From the NCBI RefSeq assembly GCF_000155675.2, contig NC_020911.1, forward strand, positions 1,664,501 through 1,728,500: 64,000 nt of DNA. Reading direction: 5' to 3'. Positions within the stretch are counted from its first letter, which is position 1; each line of letters begins with the position of its first letter. Origin of the DNA: Octadecabacter antarcticus 307. GTDB lineage: Bacteria > Pseudomonadota > Alphaproteobacteria > Rhodobacterales > Rhodobacteraceae. The notes beneath the pieces are model-generated. The model worked only from the letters and a program-made list of their open reading frames with translations, did not search any database and was not told the DNA's origin. Of this stretch, positions 26,401-35,931 are shown in pieces. The translations under genes were made by a program, and so were the position numbers.

Positions 26401-27045
26401 TCAGACCAGCTGCGACAAGAAGGCCGTCAGGTCGTCAGTGTGGTGGTGGATGTGGTCATGGTGTTGTGATTTTGGCGCCACATGTACAGTGCGCATGCCC
26501 ATGGCGTGTGGTGCTGCAAGATTGCGAACGTCATCTTCAAACATCGCACCCAGTTCGGGTGGCAGATTGTCCAGTGCGAACACAGCTTCAAACGCCGCCC
26601 GTTCGGGTTTAGGGCGATAGCCCGCATGTTCAACACCGTAAACCGCGTCGAACACACCATCCAAGGCCCGCGCGGCCAGCACATTGCGCGCGTAGGGCGC
26701 GGTACCGTTGGTGTAGACGATTTTGCGACCGGGCAGGGCGCGGATCTGTTTGGCCAAGTCGGGGGCGGGCGGCAGGACGGAAAAATCGATGTCATGGACA
26801 GCGATAAGGAAAGGATCGGGGTCAATGTCATGATCGGCCATCAGCCCAGCAAGGGTGGTGCCGTAGCTTTTCCAATAGTGATCGCGCAGACGGTTCGCCT
26901 CAGGCCGATCAACGTTCAAGGTCTCTGAGACGTAATCGGTCATCAGGACTTCGATCTGGTCAAAAAGCGCGACTTCTGGCGGGTACAGCGTGTTATCAAG
27001 ATCAAAGACCCATGCGCGCACGTGGGAGAATGAGGATTTAACCAT
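26401..27045 (-). CDS. HAD-family pyrimidine 5'-nucleotidase
   Basis: A 214-residue HAD hydrolase (SDT1/PHM8-like). Motif I is VFDLDNTLYPPEVALF with the nucleophilic Asp near residue 14, motif II is KIVYTNGTAPYAR, motif III's Lys is in GYRPKPERAAFEAV, and motif IV is MFEDDVRNLAAPHAMGM. Such enzymes dephosphorylate pyrimidine nucleotides. It is divergent from the FCD-type GntR gene with ~90 bp between. Confidence 0.88.
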   Translation of the reverse strand: MVKSSFSHVRAWVFDLDNTLYPPEVALFDQIEVLMTDYVSETLNVDRPEANRLRDHYWKSYGTTLAGLMADHDIDPDPFLIAVHDIDFSVLPPAPDLAKQIRALPGRKIVYTNGTAPYARNVLAARALDGVFDAVYGVEHAGYRPKPERAAFEAVFALDNLPPELGAMFEDDVRNLAAPHAMGMRTVHVAPKSQHHDHIHHHTDDLTAFLSQLV

Positions 27046-27137
27046 GCGGTGACCTTTGTTTTTATCGGATGGGGTTTACAACGGGTTGATACCGCGAAGG
27101 ACCGCGGCGTACAATTCGCCAAATCAAGGAAGCCGAA

Positions 27138-27791
27138 ATGACAAGTATGAGATCGCCACACAAAGACGCCTATGAGATGATCCTAGAGGCGATTGATACT
27201 GGAACCTATAAGCCGGGAAGTCGTCTTGTGGAAAGCGAGCTGGCGGAACGGTTTGGTGTGTCACGCACCCCTATTCGTGAGGCATTACAACGGCTTGAGA
27301 CACAAAGCCTGTTGTCGCGGGACGGACGATCGTTGATTGTAGCATCCCTCGATCACGGCCAGCTGAGCGAATTGTATGTGGTGCGCGGGGCGTTGGAAGG
27401 GTTGGCGGCGCGTCTTGCGGCGCGGCATTCTACCCCGGAAGAATTGGCCGTTTTACGCCATATGTTGGAAGCAGATCGCGCGTTGGTCGGCGATCCCAAC
27501 GCGATGAGCCGTGCAAACCGGCGGTTCCACAAGCAGATTCACCTTGCCAGTCACAACCGCTTTTTGGTGCAGCAGCTTGATCTTGTACACCGTTCCATGG
27601 CGCTGTTGGCGTCTACGTCAATTGCGGTTGCGGGGCGTCCGACGGACACGATGGTTGAACACGAACGAATTGTGCAGGCGATTGAAGCGGGGGACGGTGA
27701 CGCTGCCGACCTTGCGCTGCGCGAACACATATCACAGGCCTTTACTATTCGGCTGCGATTGGACGCTGAGGCGGTTCAGGCGGGGCGTTAG
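27138..27791 (+). CDS. GntR-family (FadR/FCD) transcriptional regulator
   Basis: A 217-residue regulator. The winged-helix domain (residues ~7-75) contains YKPGSRLVESELAERFGVS and RTPIREALQRLETQSLL. The all-helical FCD ligand domain follows with ELYVVRGALEGLAARLAAR and FHKQIHLASHNRFL, whose His residues can hold a metal. Its 3' end overlaps the convergent glycosyltransferase gene by 47 bp. No obvious target gene lies beside it apart from the divergent HAD gene. Confidence 0.88.
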   Translation: MTSMRSPHKDAYEMILEAIDTGTYKPGSRLVESELAERFGVSRTPIREALQRLETQSLLSRDGRSLIVASLDHGQLSELYVVRGALEGLAARLAARHSTPEELAVLRHMLEADRALVGDPNAMSRANRRFHKQIHLASHNRFLVQQLDLVHRSMALLASTSIAVAGRPTDTMVEHERIVQAIEAGDGDAADLALREHISQAFTIRLRLDAEAVQAGR

Positions 27792-29694
27792 TCGCGCGCG
27801 CGGCGGGTGATGTCGGGGCAGGCTGGGTCGGGGCGAAAATTCCGTGCGAAGTTTTGTCCCAGTAAAACGGTTTTGTGGCCAGTTCGATCACACCCTTATA
27901 GGCCGCCAGTGCAGCGAGCGGGAAATAGAAGTGTAAAGTTGGCGTCCATTTGATTAGGTCGTATTTTCCAGGCGAGGTAACGGCGATGGCCGACACCGTG
28001 ATGTTAATGATTTCAGACAGTAAAAAGATGGCCGCAAACGTCAGAGTGACGTTTGTGCTTAGCACATTGTCAAGCGGGTGTGGCAGGCCCAACAGCATCA
28101 ACCAGAACGACCACAACAGCGGCGCAAGCAGGAACTGTGAAATCGTTCCTGCGAACAAAAGTTGCAAACCAAAAAACCGCCATGCACCCAAATCGCGCCA
28201 TAATTTCAGGGGGCTGCGCATATGGACGCCGTAAGTGATCGCATAGCCCTTGAGCCAGCGAGACCGCTGCTTTATCCAAGGCCAAGCGCGCGCGTTGGCT
28301 TCTTCTTGGGTGACGGTGTCGATGATTTCGGTGCGGTATCCATGGCGTGCCAAACGTATGCCGAGGTCCGCATCCTCAGTTACATTATGGGCGTCCCAGC
28401 CACCCAGTTCTTCGAGGATTTCGCGGCGGAAAAAGAGCGTCGTGCCACCCAGGGGAATTGCAAGGCCAAGGCGTTCGAGGCCGGGCAGCATGATGCGGAA
28501 CCAGGTCGCGTATTCAACAGTGAAACAGCGCGCCAACCAGTTAGAATGGGAGTTGTAGAAATCGAGCTGCCCTTGCAAGCAGGCCACATCCTGCCCGCGC
28601 TGGGCGAAGCGGTTCACGACGATATGGATTTGATCGGGCGCAGGCGCATCTTCGGCGTCGTAAACACCGATTATTGATCCTTTGGCGAAGCACAGCGCGT
28701 AATTTAATGCCCGTGGTTTGGTTTGCAATGTCCCAAGCGGGACCTTGATAGCGCGCATCCAGAATGGCAATTGCGTCGCGGCGAGGGCGTTTTGCGTCGT
28801 GCCATCATCGGCTTCGAGGACCAAACAAACATCGAGCCGGTCGGTGGGGTAATCCAGCCGTGACAGCCGTTCGATCAAAGTGCCCGCGATGTCACGTTCG
28901 CGAAACAGCGGCACGAGAATGGTGACGATTGGCAGATGCGCCAGTTGCGGGTTGGCGGGCATCGGGCTGGTTGGCTTTGGAAAGAGATGCACGACTGCCG
29001 CCGCAACCTTAAGGATTGTTTTCAGGATCAGCGTGAAAACGGCCCAACCGCACAACACGAAAAAACTGATTTGTGGCCAGACGATCAGGCAAGACATAAT
29101 CGCCAGTACAACGCCAAGGCCCCACCGAAATGCCTTTCCAGTGTTCCAGTCGCGACAGGATTCGTGTTGCTGTGTCCGCAATTCTGCATTTCGCATCAGA
29201 GCCTTATGGCACATGCGACTGAGCGCGGCGTCAAGATTATTTGTGGTGACAATTGCCAGATGGATGGGGCCAAATACCACGACCAATGCGTCGCGGATCC
29301 GAAGGAAATGATCCGGTGACGTGGCCAAAACCGTGACGCGCCCCGACACCGAACGCCACGGAAGAACGCGGTGTTTTAGGCATAATTCCGCACCAAAACG
29401 TTCGATGAGGCGCGGATCAGCGGGGGTTATGACGGGGTCGACAACACACGTTTCGGCCAACCCTGCTTCAATCTGTTCGGGGTTTGTTGATGGCAGACCG
29501 AGCCTGTGGCCCAACGCGACCGCGATCGCCACGGAACCGCGGCGGTTGACATCCTTTTGGGTAAAAGCACGCGCTGCGCCCACCCCATTGTCACCTAACA
29601 CGTCGCCAGTCGCACGCGGTGCTGCCAACTTGTTTGCCAAATCGTTCTTCGCCGGCAACTTGCGTTGCCGAACCGTGCTAAATGTCAAAGCCAT
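27745..29694 (-). CDS. Family 2 glycosyltransferase, membrane-bound, with N-terminal MshEN-like domain
   Basis: A 649-residue cellulose-synthase-like enzyme for an exopolysaccharide. Residues ~75-155 (LIERFGAELCLKHRVLPWR, then RVTVLATSPDHFLRIRDAL) resemble the MshEN/T2SSE-N domain, in some proteins a cyclic-di-GMP sensor. Two membrane helices follow (~185-235), then the GT2 domain with LEADDGT, YDAEDAPAPDQ, TEDADLGIRL and QRSRWLKGY (the D, D, D, QxxRW signature), then several C-terminal helices. Architecture resembles rhizobial surface-polysaccharide synthases. It stands alone, not in an operon. Confidence 0.85.
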   Translation of the reverse strand: MALTFSTVRQRKLPAKNDLANKLAAPRATGDVLGDNGVGAARAFTQKDVNRRGSVAIAVALGHRLGLPSTNPEQIEAGLAETCVVDPVITPADPRLIERFGAELCLKHRVLPWRSVSGRVTVLATSPDHFLRIRDALVVVFGPIHLAIVTTNNLDAALSRMCHKALMRNAELRTQQHESCRDWNTGKAFRWGLGVVLAIMSCLIVWPQISFFVLCGWAVFTLILKTILKVAAAVVHLFPKPTSPMPANPQLAHLPIVTILVPLFRERDIAGTLIERLSRLDYPTDRLDVCLVLEADDGTTQNALAATQLPFWMRAIKVPLGTLQTKPRALNYALCFAKGSIIGVYDAEDAPAPDQIHIVVNRFAQRGQDVACLQGQLDFYNSHSNWLARCFTVEYATWFRIMLPGLERLGLAIPLGGTTLFFRREILEELGGWDAHNVTEDADLGIRLARHGYRTEIIDTVTQEEANARAWPWIKQRSRWLKGYAITYGVHMRSPLKLWRDLGAWRFFGLQLLFAGTISQFLLAPLLWSFWLMLLGLPHPLDNVLSTNVTLTFAAIFLLSEIINITVSAIAVTSPGKYDLIKWTPTLHFYFPLAALAAYKGVIELATKPFYWDKTSHGIFAPTQPAPTSPAARATNAPPEPPQRPIAAE

Positions 29695-29786
29695 GAGAGC
29701 CTCTTTGCCTGTCCCGCGACCATTATGGAGGATGAACCATTAACGAGGTGTTAAAGACCGGACCGCTTTGGCGAAGCGAGCGGCCT

Positions 29787-30947
29787 TTAGGCCGTGACCC
29801 CTGTGCGCGCTGCCATGGCTGCCGCGAAACGTTCAAACAGGTAATAGCTGTCCATCGGCCCCGGCGACGCTTCTGGGTGGTACTGCACTGAAAAAACGGG
29901 CTTTCCGTCAACCGCGATGCCACAATTTGATCCGTCAAACAGCGATTTGTGGGTTTCGCGCACCCCGGCTGGAAGGGTCTGCGCATCAACCGTGAAGCCG
30001 TGGTTCATCGACGTAATTTCAACTTTTCCGGTGTCGATATCCTTGACCGGATGGTTGGCACCGTGGTGACCGTGGTTCATTTTGATCGTTTTGGCGCCTA
30101 GGGCGAGGGCAAGCATTTGATGCCCCAGACAGATGCCGAACACGGGCAGGTCTTTGGCCAGAATTTCTGTGATCATTGGCACGCCGTAAACACCTGTCGC
30201 TGCCGGATCACCGGGGCCGTTGGACAAGAACACGCCGTCAGGATTGTGCGCCAGCACGTCCGCAGCAGTTGCAGTCGCAGGGAGCACGGTGACGTCGCAG
30301 CCGGCGGATGCCAAGCAGCGCAGGATGTTACGTTTTGCGCCGTAATCAATAGCGACCACTTTGTGTATGGCGTCTGTTTGACGCGCAAAGCCGTCCGGCC
30401 ACGCCCACCGCATTTCATCCCAGCGATAGGATTGTGCGCAAGTGACGTCTTTGGCGAGGTCGACGCCTTCGAGGCCAGCAAACCCACGCGCGGCGGCGAC
30501 CATTTTTTCAACATCAAAATTGCCGTCCGGATTATGGGACAATGCCACGTGCGGCGCACCTTGTTGACGGATTGCACGGGTCAGGCGGCGCGTATCAATG
30601 CCGCCAATGCCGATGCGCCCACGCGCCGCAAGCCAAGGTTCAAGGCGTTCGGCGGACCGCCAGCTGGATGGCAACGTCGGGTCCCATTTGACAACCATGC
30701 CAGAGGCCATGGGATCGGCTGTTTCGTCGTCTTCGGGCGTGACGCCGGTGTTGCCGATATGGGGGAAAGTAAACGTCACGATTTGGCCCGCATAGGACGG
30801 ATCGGTCATGATTTCCTGATAGCCAGTCATCGCGGTGTTAAAACACAACTCGGCCTCTGTTTGACCGGTGGCGCCAAAGCCCATTCCGTAGAACACGGTC
30901 CCATCCGCAAGAACAAGGCAGGCTGTTGGTTTGGTGGTGCTGGCCAT
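29787..30947 (-). CDS. carA: Carbamoyl-phosphate synthase small subunit
   Basis: Glutamine amidotransferase subunit that supplies ammonia for carbamoyl phosphate in arginine and pyrimidine synthesis. The 386-residue protein has LCFNTAMTGYQEIMTDPSYA near the N-terminus, the class I amidotransferase nucleophile in VFGICLGHQMLALALGAKT, NHGHHGANHPVKD, and the His/Glu of VQYHPEASPGP. Length is normal. carB is not in the window. Confidence 0.96.
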   Translation of the reverse strand: MASTTKPTACLVLADGTVFYGMGFGATGQTEAELCFNTAMTGYQEIMTDPSYAGQIVTFTFPHIGNTGVTPEDDETADPMASGMVVKWDPTLPSSWRSAERLEPWLAARGRIGIGGIDTRRLTRAIRQQGAPHVALSHNPDGNFDVEKMVAAARGFAGLEGVDLAKDVTCAQSYRWDEMRWAWPDGFARQTDAIHKVVAIDYGAKRNILRCLASAGCDVTVLPATATAADVLAHNPDGVFLSNGPGDPAATGVYGVPMITEILAKDLPVFGICLGHQMLALALGAKTIKMNHGHHGANHPVKDIDTGKVEITSMNHGFTVDAQTLPAGVRETHKSLFDGSNCGIAVDGKPVFSVQYHPEASPGPMDSYYLFERFAAAMAARTGVTA

Positions 30948-31152
30948 TGATCGAATCCCCTGATGAGCGACAAATCTGGTCGCTATGCGGGCATTCGCAC
31001 AGCGAATTTCTAGGCTTCCTAAGGGGTGGGCCCACGGCGGTCAAGACGCACAAATGACCCCACGGAGCGTTTGGTTTTTGGGCGCTTGTTTTGCGCAGCC
31101 GGTTCGCAGTATGGTCCGCTCTCGTTACTGCTCACATATCAGGGATGATGGA

Positions 31153-31611
31153 ATGGAATTGCGCACACGGGTCAGCACGGCCCTTAAAGAAGCGATGAAG
31201 GCGAAAGAAGCTGATCGTCTGTCAACGCTGCGATTGATCACCGCTGCCATCAAAGACCGCGATATTGCTGCGCGCGGTGATGGCAAAGATGAAGGCGTCG
31301 GTGATGATGTCGTCTTGGCGATCATGGGCAAGATGGTCAAGCAGCGCCAAGAGAGCGCTAAAATATACGAAGAAGCTGGACGGTTGGAGCTGGCGCAAGA
31401 TGAGCTCTCAGAGATCAAGACGATCGAAGATTTCCTACCGCGCCAGTTGGGTGAGGACGAAGCTGCGGCCGCCATCGAGAGCGCCATTGTCGAGGTCGAT
31501 GCGTCCAGCATTCGTGACATGGGCAAGGTCATGGCCGTCCTGAAGGGCAAATATACTGGCCAGATGGATTTTGGTAAAACTGGCCCAATGGTCAAGGAAA
31601 AGTTGGGCTAA
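31153..31611 (+). CDS. GatB/YqeY domain protein
   Basis: A 152-residue protein of the YqeY family, which resembles the tRNA-binding tail of GatB. It begins with TRVSTALKEAMKAKEADRLS, has LRLITAAIKDRDIAARGD, and ends with the family signature GKVMAVLKGKYTGQMDFG. Start 31153 is the conserved one; longer frames to 30985 reach into the carA promoter region. The role is not firmly known; a link to aminoacyl-tRNA amidation is inferred from the domain. Confidence 0.9.
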   Translation: MELRTRVSTALKEAMKAKEADRLSTLRLITAAIKDRDIAARGDGKDEGVGDDVVLAIMGKMVKQRQESAKIYEEAGRLELAQDELSEIKTIEDFLPRQLGEDEAAAAIESAIVEVDASSIRDMGKVMAVLKGKYTGQMDFGKTGPMVKEKLG

Positions 31612-32519
31612 CGCGCGCCTGTCAGACGTTTGAACAATCGCCCGTCAAGAACCGCAAGGCCAAGCGCTAAAAGCGCGAGGCCGACATAGACGTTGGACGA
31701 CAGGCTTTCGTTGAGTGTCAGCGCGCCAAGGATGATGGAGACGGGTGGGATCAGCAGCGTCACGATCATCGTATTGGCCGATCCAGCGGCGGCGAGGATG
31801 CGGTAATATAGCAGATACGCGCCGGCGGTGGCGAAGACGACATAATAGCCGATTGCGCCAAGCGCTGTGAGGCTGAGATCAAATGACGGTGCGCCATCAA
31901 TCAGCAGCGCCGCCGGAACCATCACAAGCGATGACCCAGTGAGCATCCCCGCTGCCGCGACCTGTGGCGGCAGGCCCGCCAGATTGATCCGTGCCCAAAC
32001 CCCCGCGAAAGCATATGAAATGGTGCCTGCGATCACCGCCAGTTGTGCGACCGATGCGATGTCAAAGTTGCGCATAGAATCGAGCCCGATTGCGGTGGCA
32101 ACGCCAAAGAACCCAATGGCTGATCCGATGATCTTGCGCGGGGTCATGCGTTCATCCGCCAGGATAAGAGCCGCGATAACAACGCCAAAGATCGCCGTGC
32201 CCGCGTTGAACACCGACGTCAGGCCAGTTTCAATGTGCAATTGCCCCCACGCCATCAAGCTAAAGGGAATGGCATTATTAAGGACGCCCATGACGATCAA
32301 CGCACGCCAGATTTTAGGGTCACGCGGGATGGGCTGGCCACGCACCAAGATGACGCCCCAAAGAATCACGGCGGCCCAAAACACGCGGTGGGCGACGGAC
32401 GTAACGATCGGAACTTCGTCAATCGCCAGTCGAACCGCGAGGAACCCTGCGCCCCAGATAAACGCGAGCACAAAGAGTTCGATCCATGTGCGAGTGGTGA
32501 GGGTGCGTTGTGCTGTCAT
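31608..32519 (-). CDS. EamA/DMT-superfamily membrane transporter
   Basis: A 303-residue protein with about ten membrane segments in two EamA halves, e.g. FVLAFIWGAGFLAVRLAIDE, FGVVIAALILADERMTPRKI in the first, and GTISYAFAGVWARI and LTLNESLSSNVYVGLALLAL in the second. Members export or import small metabolites; the substrate is unknown. It converges on the GatB/YqeY gene with a 4-bp overlap. Confidence 0.88.
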   Translation of the reverse strand: MTAQRTLTTRTWIELFVLAFIWGAGFLAVRLAIDEVPIVTSVAHRVFWAAVILWGVILVRGQPIPRDPKIWRALIVMGVLNNAIPFSLMAWGQLHIETGLTSVFNAGTAIFGVVIAALILADERMTPRKIIGSAIGFFGVATAIGLDSMRNFDIASVAQLAVIAGTISYAFAGVWARINLAGLPPQVAAAGMLTGSSLVMVPAALLIDGAPSFDLSLTALGAIGYYVVFATAGAYLLYYRILAAAGSANTMIVTLLIPPVSIILGALTLNESLSSNVYVGLALLALGLAVLDGRLFKRLTGAR

Positions 32520-32577
32520 GGAAAACGCTTAGGCCGCACAGCGGCGGGGTGCGACCCGAATTTTGTGCAAAGTCACA

Positions 32578-32928
32578 TCACAAAATAATATGGTGTGCCG
32601 GATCGAAACCTACGGTCTGTATGCGCGCGACGGCGGTTACCCAAGCGTTGGGGTCGGGTAGATGAAATACCGCGACATTTTCGTGTGTCGGCGCGCGGCC
32701 AACGCGGAGGGCGGATTTCGTGAACTCGACATTGTAGGGCGCGTTCGGCGTACCAAAAATCTGCCCGTGAAAGCCATCATGGTCGCTGACGTGCCCGATG
32801 ATATCTGTTTCCAAACCGTCGCAGTACAGCACGAGGAAGGCGTCAAGATCATCAGACGGACAGGCGATGCGCAGATGGCGGCGATCAGGGCCTGATCGCG
32901 TCGCGCATGGCGCGGTCGACTTCATCGT
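32578..32928 (-). pseudogene. VOC/glyoxalase-like protein, probably truncated at the C-terminus
   Basis: The frame contains HLRIACPSDDLDAFLVLYCD, DGFHGQIFGTPNAPYNVEFT and AVFHLPDPNAWVTAVARIQT, matching the first ~95 residues of YycE-like vicinal-oxygen-chelate proteins (substrate strand, dimer helix). It stops after PAHHIIL, where the family normally continues to a metal-binding E/DPDG strand. The start lies within the end of the DUF2244 gene (ATG 32928). Loss of the last ~35 residues suggests an inactive remnant. Confidence 0.55.
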
Positions 32929-33400
32929 ACAGCACCGCGCGTTCGTCCTCTGACAGGAATGCGCCCAGTTCAACTTCGCGGTCAGACCCTTTGAGGGTAA
33001 TGTAGTTTACGACGCGTTCATTTTTAGGGTCGATCTTGAGTTGAACCCAGTACGGGTTGCCTTCCCACGATTTGCGCCCGCGTCTTGGGTGGATGTGGTC
33101 TAGCGTCATGCGGTCAGGCCAGATGCGCAGTTCTTCGAGGATTTCACCGTCTTTGTAGCTGCGGTTCAGGGCGTACCAGACACCGGACACAGTGATGATA
33201 AAGAACGGCAACAACCCCCACAGCACGGGCGAGCCGAGGACCGCAAGCAAAGGCAGCAAAATAATTGCCGCCGTCCCTGAGATGAACACCACGAAATCGC
33301 GACGCATCAGGGATCGGTAGGGCCACAGATGCAGTTCCGCTTCGGGGGCGTCTGGCGCAGGGTCCAGTGCAGGGTCCGGGGTGATCCATTCGTACGGCAT
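32885..33400 (-). CDS. DUF2244 integral membrane protein
   Basis: A 171-residue protein with a cytoplasmic N-terminus (LWPYRSLMRRDFVVFI), two membrane helices (residues ~35-80, IILLPLLAVLGSPVLWGLLPF), then a beta-rich soluble domain including ILEELRIWPDRMTLDHIHPR and YWVQLKIDP. These match DUF2244, a family of unknown function commonly encoded near cytochrome oxidase genes in alphaproteobacteria. ctaD lies 860 bp upstream on the same strand. Confidence 0.85.
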   Translation of the reverse strand: MPYEWITPDPALDPAPDAPEAELHLWPYRSLMRRDFVVFISGTAAIILLPLLAVLGSPVLWGLLPFFIITVSGVWYALNRSYKDGEILEELRIWPDRMTLDHIHPRRGRKSWEGNPYWVQLKIDPKNERVVNYITLKGSDREVELGAFLSEDERAVLYDEVDRAMRDAIRP

Positions 33401-33525
33401 GACTACAATTTAGGCGTGTCTTTGGCCGTGTCGAGGGGATGGGGTGTCGCACTCCATGAATTTGGCAAATAAGGCTGCAGTGCGGTGCGCGCGGGCGATC
33501 CACCATTCAGCAAAGACCGCGTTGA

Positions 33526-33726
33526 TCACAGAGCCATTGTCAGCAATCCTGTGGCTAATTCCGGTGGTGGATCGGGGATGGTGGCAAAGCAAAGCCCGAT
33601 TAAAACCGCCTGCGTAGTGGCCACAATCGCCCCATCGAAGGCGCGGATCATCCGTTTGCGATGGACGATTGCTAGGAGCCCCGTAAGTGCCGCGATTGCA
33701 GTCCACATGAGCAGTGTATGGATCAT
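33526..33726 (-). CDS. Possible small membrane protein (66 residues)
   Basis: The frame encodes a hydrophobic first helix (MIHTLLMWTAIAALTGLLAI), a basic loop (HRKRMIRAF) and a second hydrophobic stretch (AIVATTQAVLIGLCFA). It lies between DUF2244 and ctaD on their strand. No family is recognised and codon evidence is thin. It may be a remnant of a larger gene. Confidence 0.35.
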   Translation of the reverse strand: MIHTLLMWTAIAALTGLLAIVHRKRMIRAFDGAIVATTQAVLIGLCFATIPDPPPELATGLLTMAL

Positions 33727-33954
33727 GTTGATCGGTACGAACGCATCTGCGTAGTCGATTAGCGATGTGGCATTCCAACGAGTGGCTTAAATACCGCCGT
33801 AGACACAGGTATGGCGATGATCGACAGGTGCAGCACCCAGGACAGCGCTTTTGTTAGGACCGAAGCGCTGGGTGCACGCCAAAAACCAAAAGACCCAAGC
33901 GCGACTGGCGAAGATGCGGAACGGTAGGATGGCGGTTCCAAAATAGATCGTAAC

Positions 33955-34182
33955 TTAATTGATGTCATCGAAGGCGCAATCGAAGCTGCCTGTTTGGTCA
34001 GAAAACCAGTTCGCGGGATCAACAATGAAACTTGCGGTGAGCAGGGACAGGGCGATCCAAAGGGTCAGCCCAATGCCGTAAACGCAAGCCACCGTAAACG
34101 CCAAGCGGACAATACCTAGCCCAAAGAGCTGCGTGATTAAGGGTGCGGCGAGAAAGGCCGCGCGTGGTGCCCAGAGTACTAT
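33955..34182 (-). pseudogene. Start-less membrane-protein reading frame downstream of ctaD
   Basis: An open frame of ~75 codons reads APRAAFLAAPLITQLFGLGI, then LTLWIALSLLTASFIVDPAN and WFSDQTGSFDCAFDDIN before TAA at 33955. It looks like a real two-helix membrane protein but has no ATG/GTG at its beginning; an in-frame TAA precedes it. Either the 5' end was lost or an unusual start (ATA 34182) is used. The ctaD terminator lies just upstream. Confidence 0.35.
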
Positions 34183-34198
34183 TTAGCATTTCTGCTAG

Positions 34199-34230
34199 AA
34201 AAAAGGGCCCCGGCGTTTCCGCCGAGGCCC
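34199..34230 (-). terminator. Rho-independent terminator of ctaD
   Basis: On the minus strand GGGCCTCGGC, loop GGAAAC, GCCGGGGCCC (one mismatch) is followed by TTTTTT. It begins 27 bp after the ctaD stop codon. Confidence 0.88.
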
Positions 34231-34257
34231 TATGATCAGTCAGACCTAATGGCCCGT

Positions 34258-35931
34258 TTAGTGCGAATGCTGCTTGTCCCAGTCGGACTGTTTTGGCAGC
34301 GTTTCGAACGTGTGCTCCGGTGGTGGGGACGGCAGGGTCCATTCCAGCGTATCAGCAAATTCGCCCCACGGGTTCGGTTCTGTCGCGTTCTTCGGGCTCA
34401 GCAGTGTCTTGAAAAGAATGACGATGAAGAACAGGAAGGATGCGAATGACAGGAACGCGCCAAGCGACGATACATAGTTCCATGTCGCAAACGCTTCTGA
34501 GTAGTCGATGATGCGGCGTGGCATGCCGTTACGACCAAGGAAATGCTGCGGGAAGAACGTGATGTTGGCGCCAATGAACATCATCCAGAAGTGCGTGTGA
34601 CCTGCCCATTCGGGGATCATGCGGCCCGACATTTTCGGCAGGTAGAAATAGATACCTGCGAAGATGCCAAACACCGCGCCCAGCGACATCACGTAGTGGA
34701 AGTGAGCCACCACATAATAGGTGTCGTGATACGCGCGGTCGACCCCAGCCTGTGACAGCACAATGCCGGTCACACCGCCAGCTGTGAACAGGAAGATAAA
34801 TCCGAGCGCCCACATCATGGGTGTTTTGAATTCAACGGACCCGCCCCACATTGTCGCGATCCAGCTAAAGATCTTAACGCCCGTGGGCACCGCAATGACC
34901 ATCGTTGCCAGCATAAAGTAGGATTGCTGCGTAAGGGACATGCCGACTGTGTACATGTGGTGCGCCCACACAACAAAGCCGAGCGCGCCAATGGCAACCA
35001 TTGCGTAAACCATCGGCAGGTAGCCGAAGATCGGTTTTTTTGAAAACGTTGATACGATGTGGCTGACGATGCCGAACGCAGGCACCACGACGATATAAAC
35101 CTCGGGGTGGCCAAAGAACCATAGGATGTGTTGATACAGGACCGGATCACCACCGCCAGCAGGATCAAAGAAGGTCGTGCCGAAGTTGCGATCCATCAAA
35201 AGCATGGTGATTGCACCAGCCAGAACGGGCAGCGCCAAAAGGATCAGCCAGGCGGTCACAAAGATCGACCATGAAAACAGCGGCACCTTGTGCAACGTCA
35301 TGCCGGGTGCGCGCATGTTCAGGAACGTCGTGATCATGTTGATCGCGCCAAGAATAGACGACGCACCGGACACGTGGACCGCGAAGATCGCAAGGTCCAT
35401 GGAAATGCCGGTTTCCGACGTCGATAGCGGCGGATACATAACCCAGCCGACGCCAGATCCTGCCTGACCGTTACCACCGGGTGCCAGAATAGACGCGACA
35501 CCAAGGGCAACACCGGCGCAGAACATCCAGAACGACAGGTTGTTCAGGCGCGGGAACGCCATATCGGGCGCGCCGATTTGCAGCGGCATAAAGTAGTTGC
35601 CAAAACCACCGAAAAGCGCGGGAATAACAACAAAGAACATCATCAGGATGCCGTGGTACGTGATCAACACGTTCCACAAGTGACCGTTCGGGGTACATTC
35701 ACTCAATGCTGCGGGGAACAGACGTGCGCCTTCAAGGCACATGTACTGCACGCCGGGGTGCATAAGTTCCATGCGCATGTAGACGGTGAAACTTACGGAC
35801 AATAACCCGACGAAACCCGACACGAACAGGTACAAAATACCAATGTCTTTGTGGTTTGTGGACATAAACCAGCGGGTAAAGAACCCGCGGTCGTCTTCGT
35901 GTCCATGGTCGTTGACGGCTGCGTCTACCAT
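34258..35931 (-). CDS. ctaD: Cytochrome c oxidase subunit I (aa3 type)
   Basis: Catalytic heme-copper subunit of the terminal oxidase, 557 residues, twelve membrane helices. Heme a and a3/CuB ligands are visible: [32 protein letters not shown] (CuB His with cross-linked Tyr), [11 protein letters not shown], and [17 protein letters not shown]. The N-terminal [19 protein letters not shown] is standard. It is monocistronic: a terminator follows and no other cox gene is adjacent. Confidence 0.97.
   Translation of the reverse strand: MVDAAVNDHGHEDDRGFFTRWFMSTNHKDIGILYLFVSGFVGLLSVSFTVYMRMELMHPGVQYMCLEGARLFPAALSECTPNGHLWNVLITYHGILMMFFVVIPALFGGFGNYFMPLQIGAPDMAFPRLNNLSFWMFCAGVALGVASILAPGGNGQAGSGVGWVMYPPLSTSETGISMDLAIFAVHVSGASSILGAINMITTFLNMRAPGMTLHKVPLFSWSIFVTAWLILLALPVLAGAITMLLMDRNFGTTFFDPAGGGDPVLYQHILWFFGHPEVYIVVVPAFGIVSHIVSTFSKKPIFGYLPMVYAMVAIGALGFVVWAHHMYTVGMSLTQQSYFMLATMVIAVPTGVKIFSWIATMWGGSVEFKTPMMWALGFIFLFTAGGVTGIVLSQAGVDRAYHDTYYVVAHFHYVMSLGAVFGIFAGIYFYLPKMSGRMIPEWAGHTHFWMMFIGANITFFPQHFLGRNGMPRRIIDYSEAFATWNYVSSLGAFLSFASFLFFIVILFKTLLSPKNATEPNPWGEFADTLEWTLPSPPPEHTFETLPKQSDWDKQHSH

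Noticed and set aside
29745..29790. Terminator after carA
   Set aside because: Short GGCC and CCGCT stems are present but weak and without a T-run, so I do not list it.
30985..31152. Longer start for the GatB/YqeY protein
   Set aside because: The added residues are Cys/Arg-rich non-conserved sequence spanning the promoter region; the family starts at MELRTRV.
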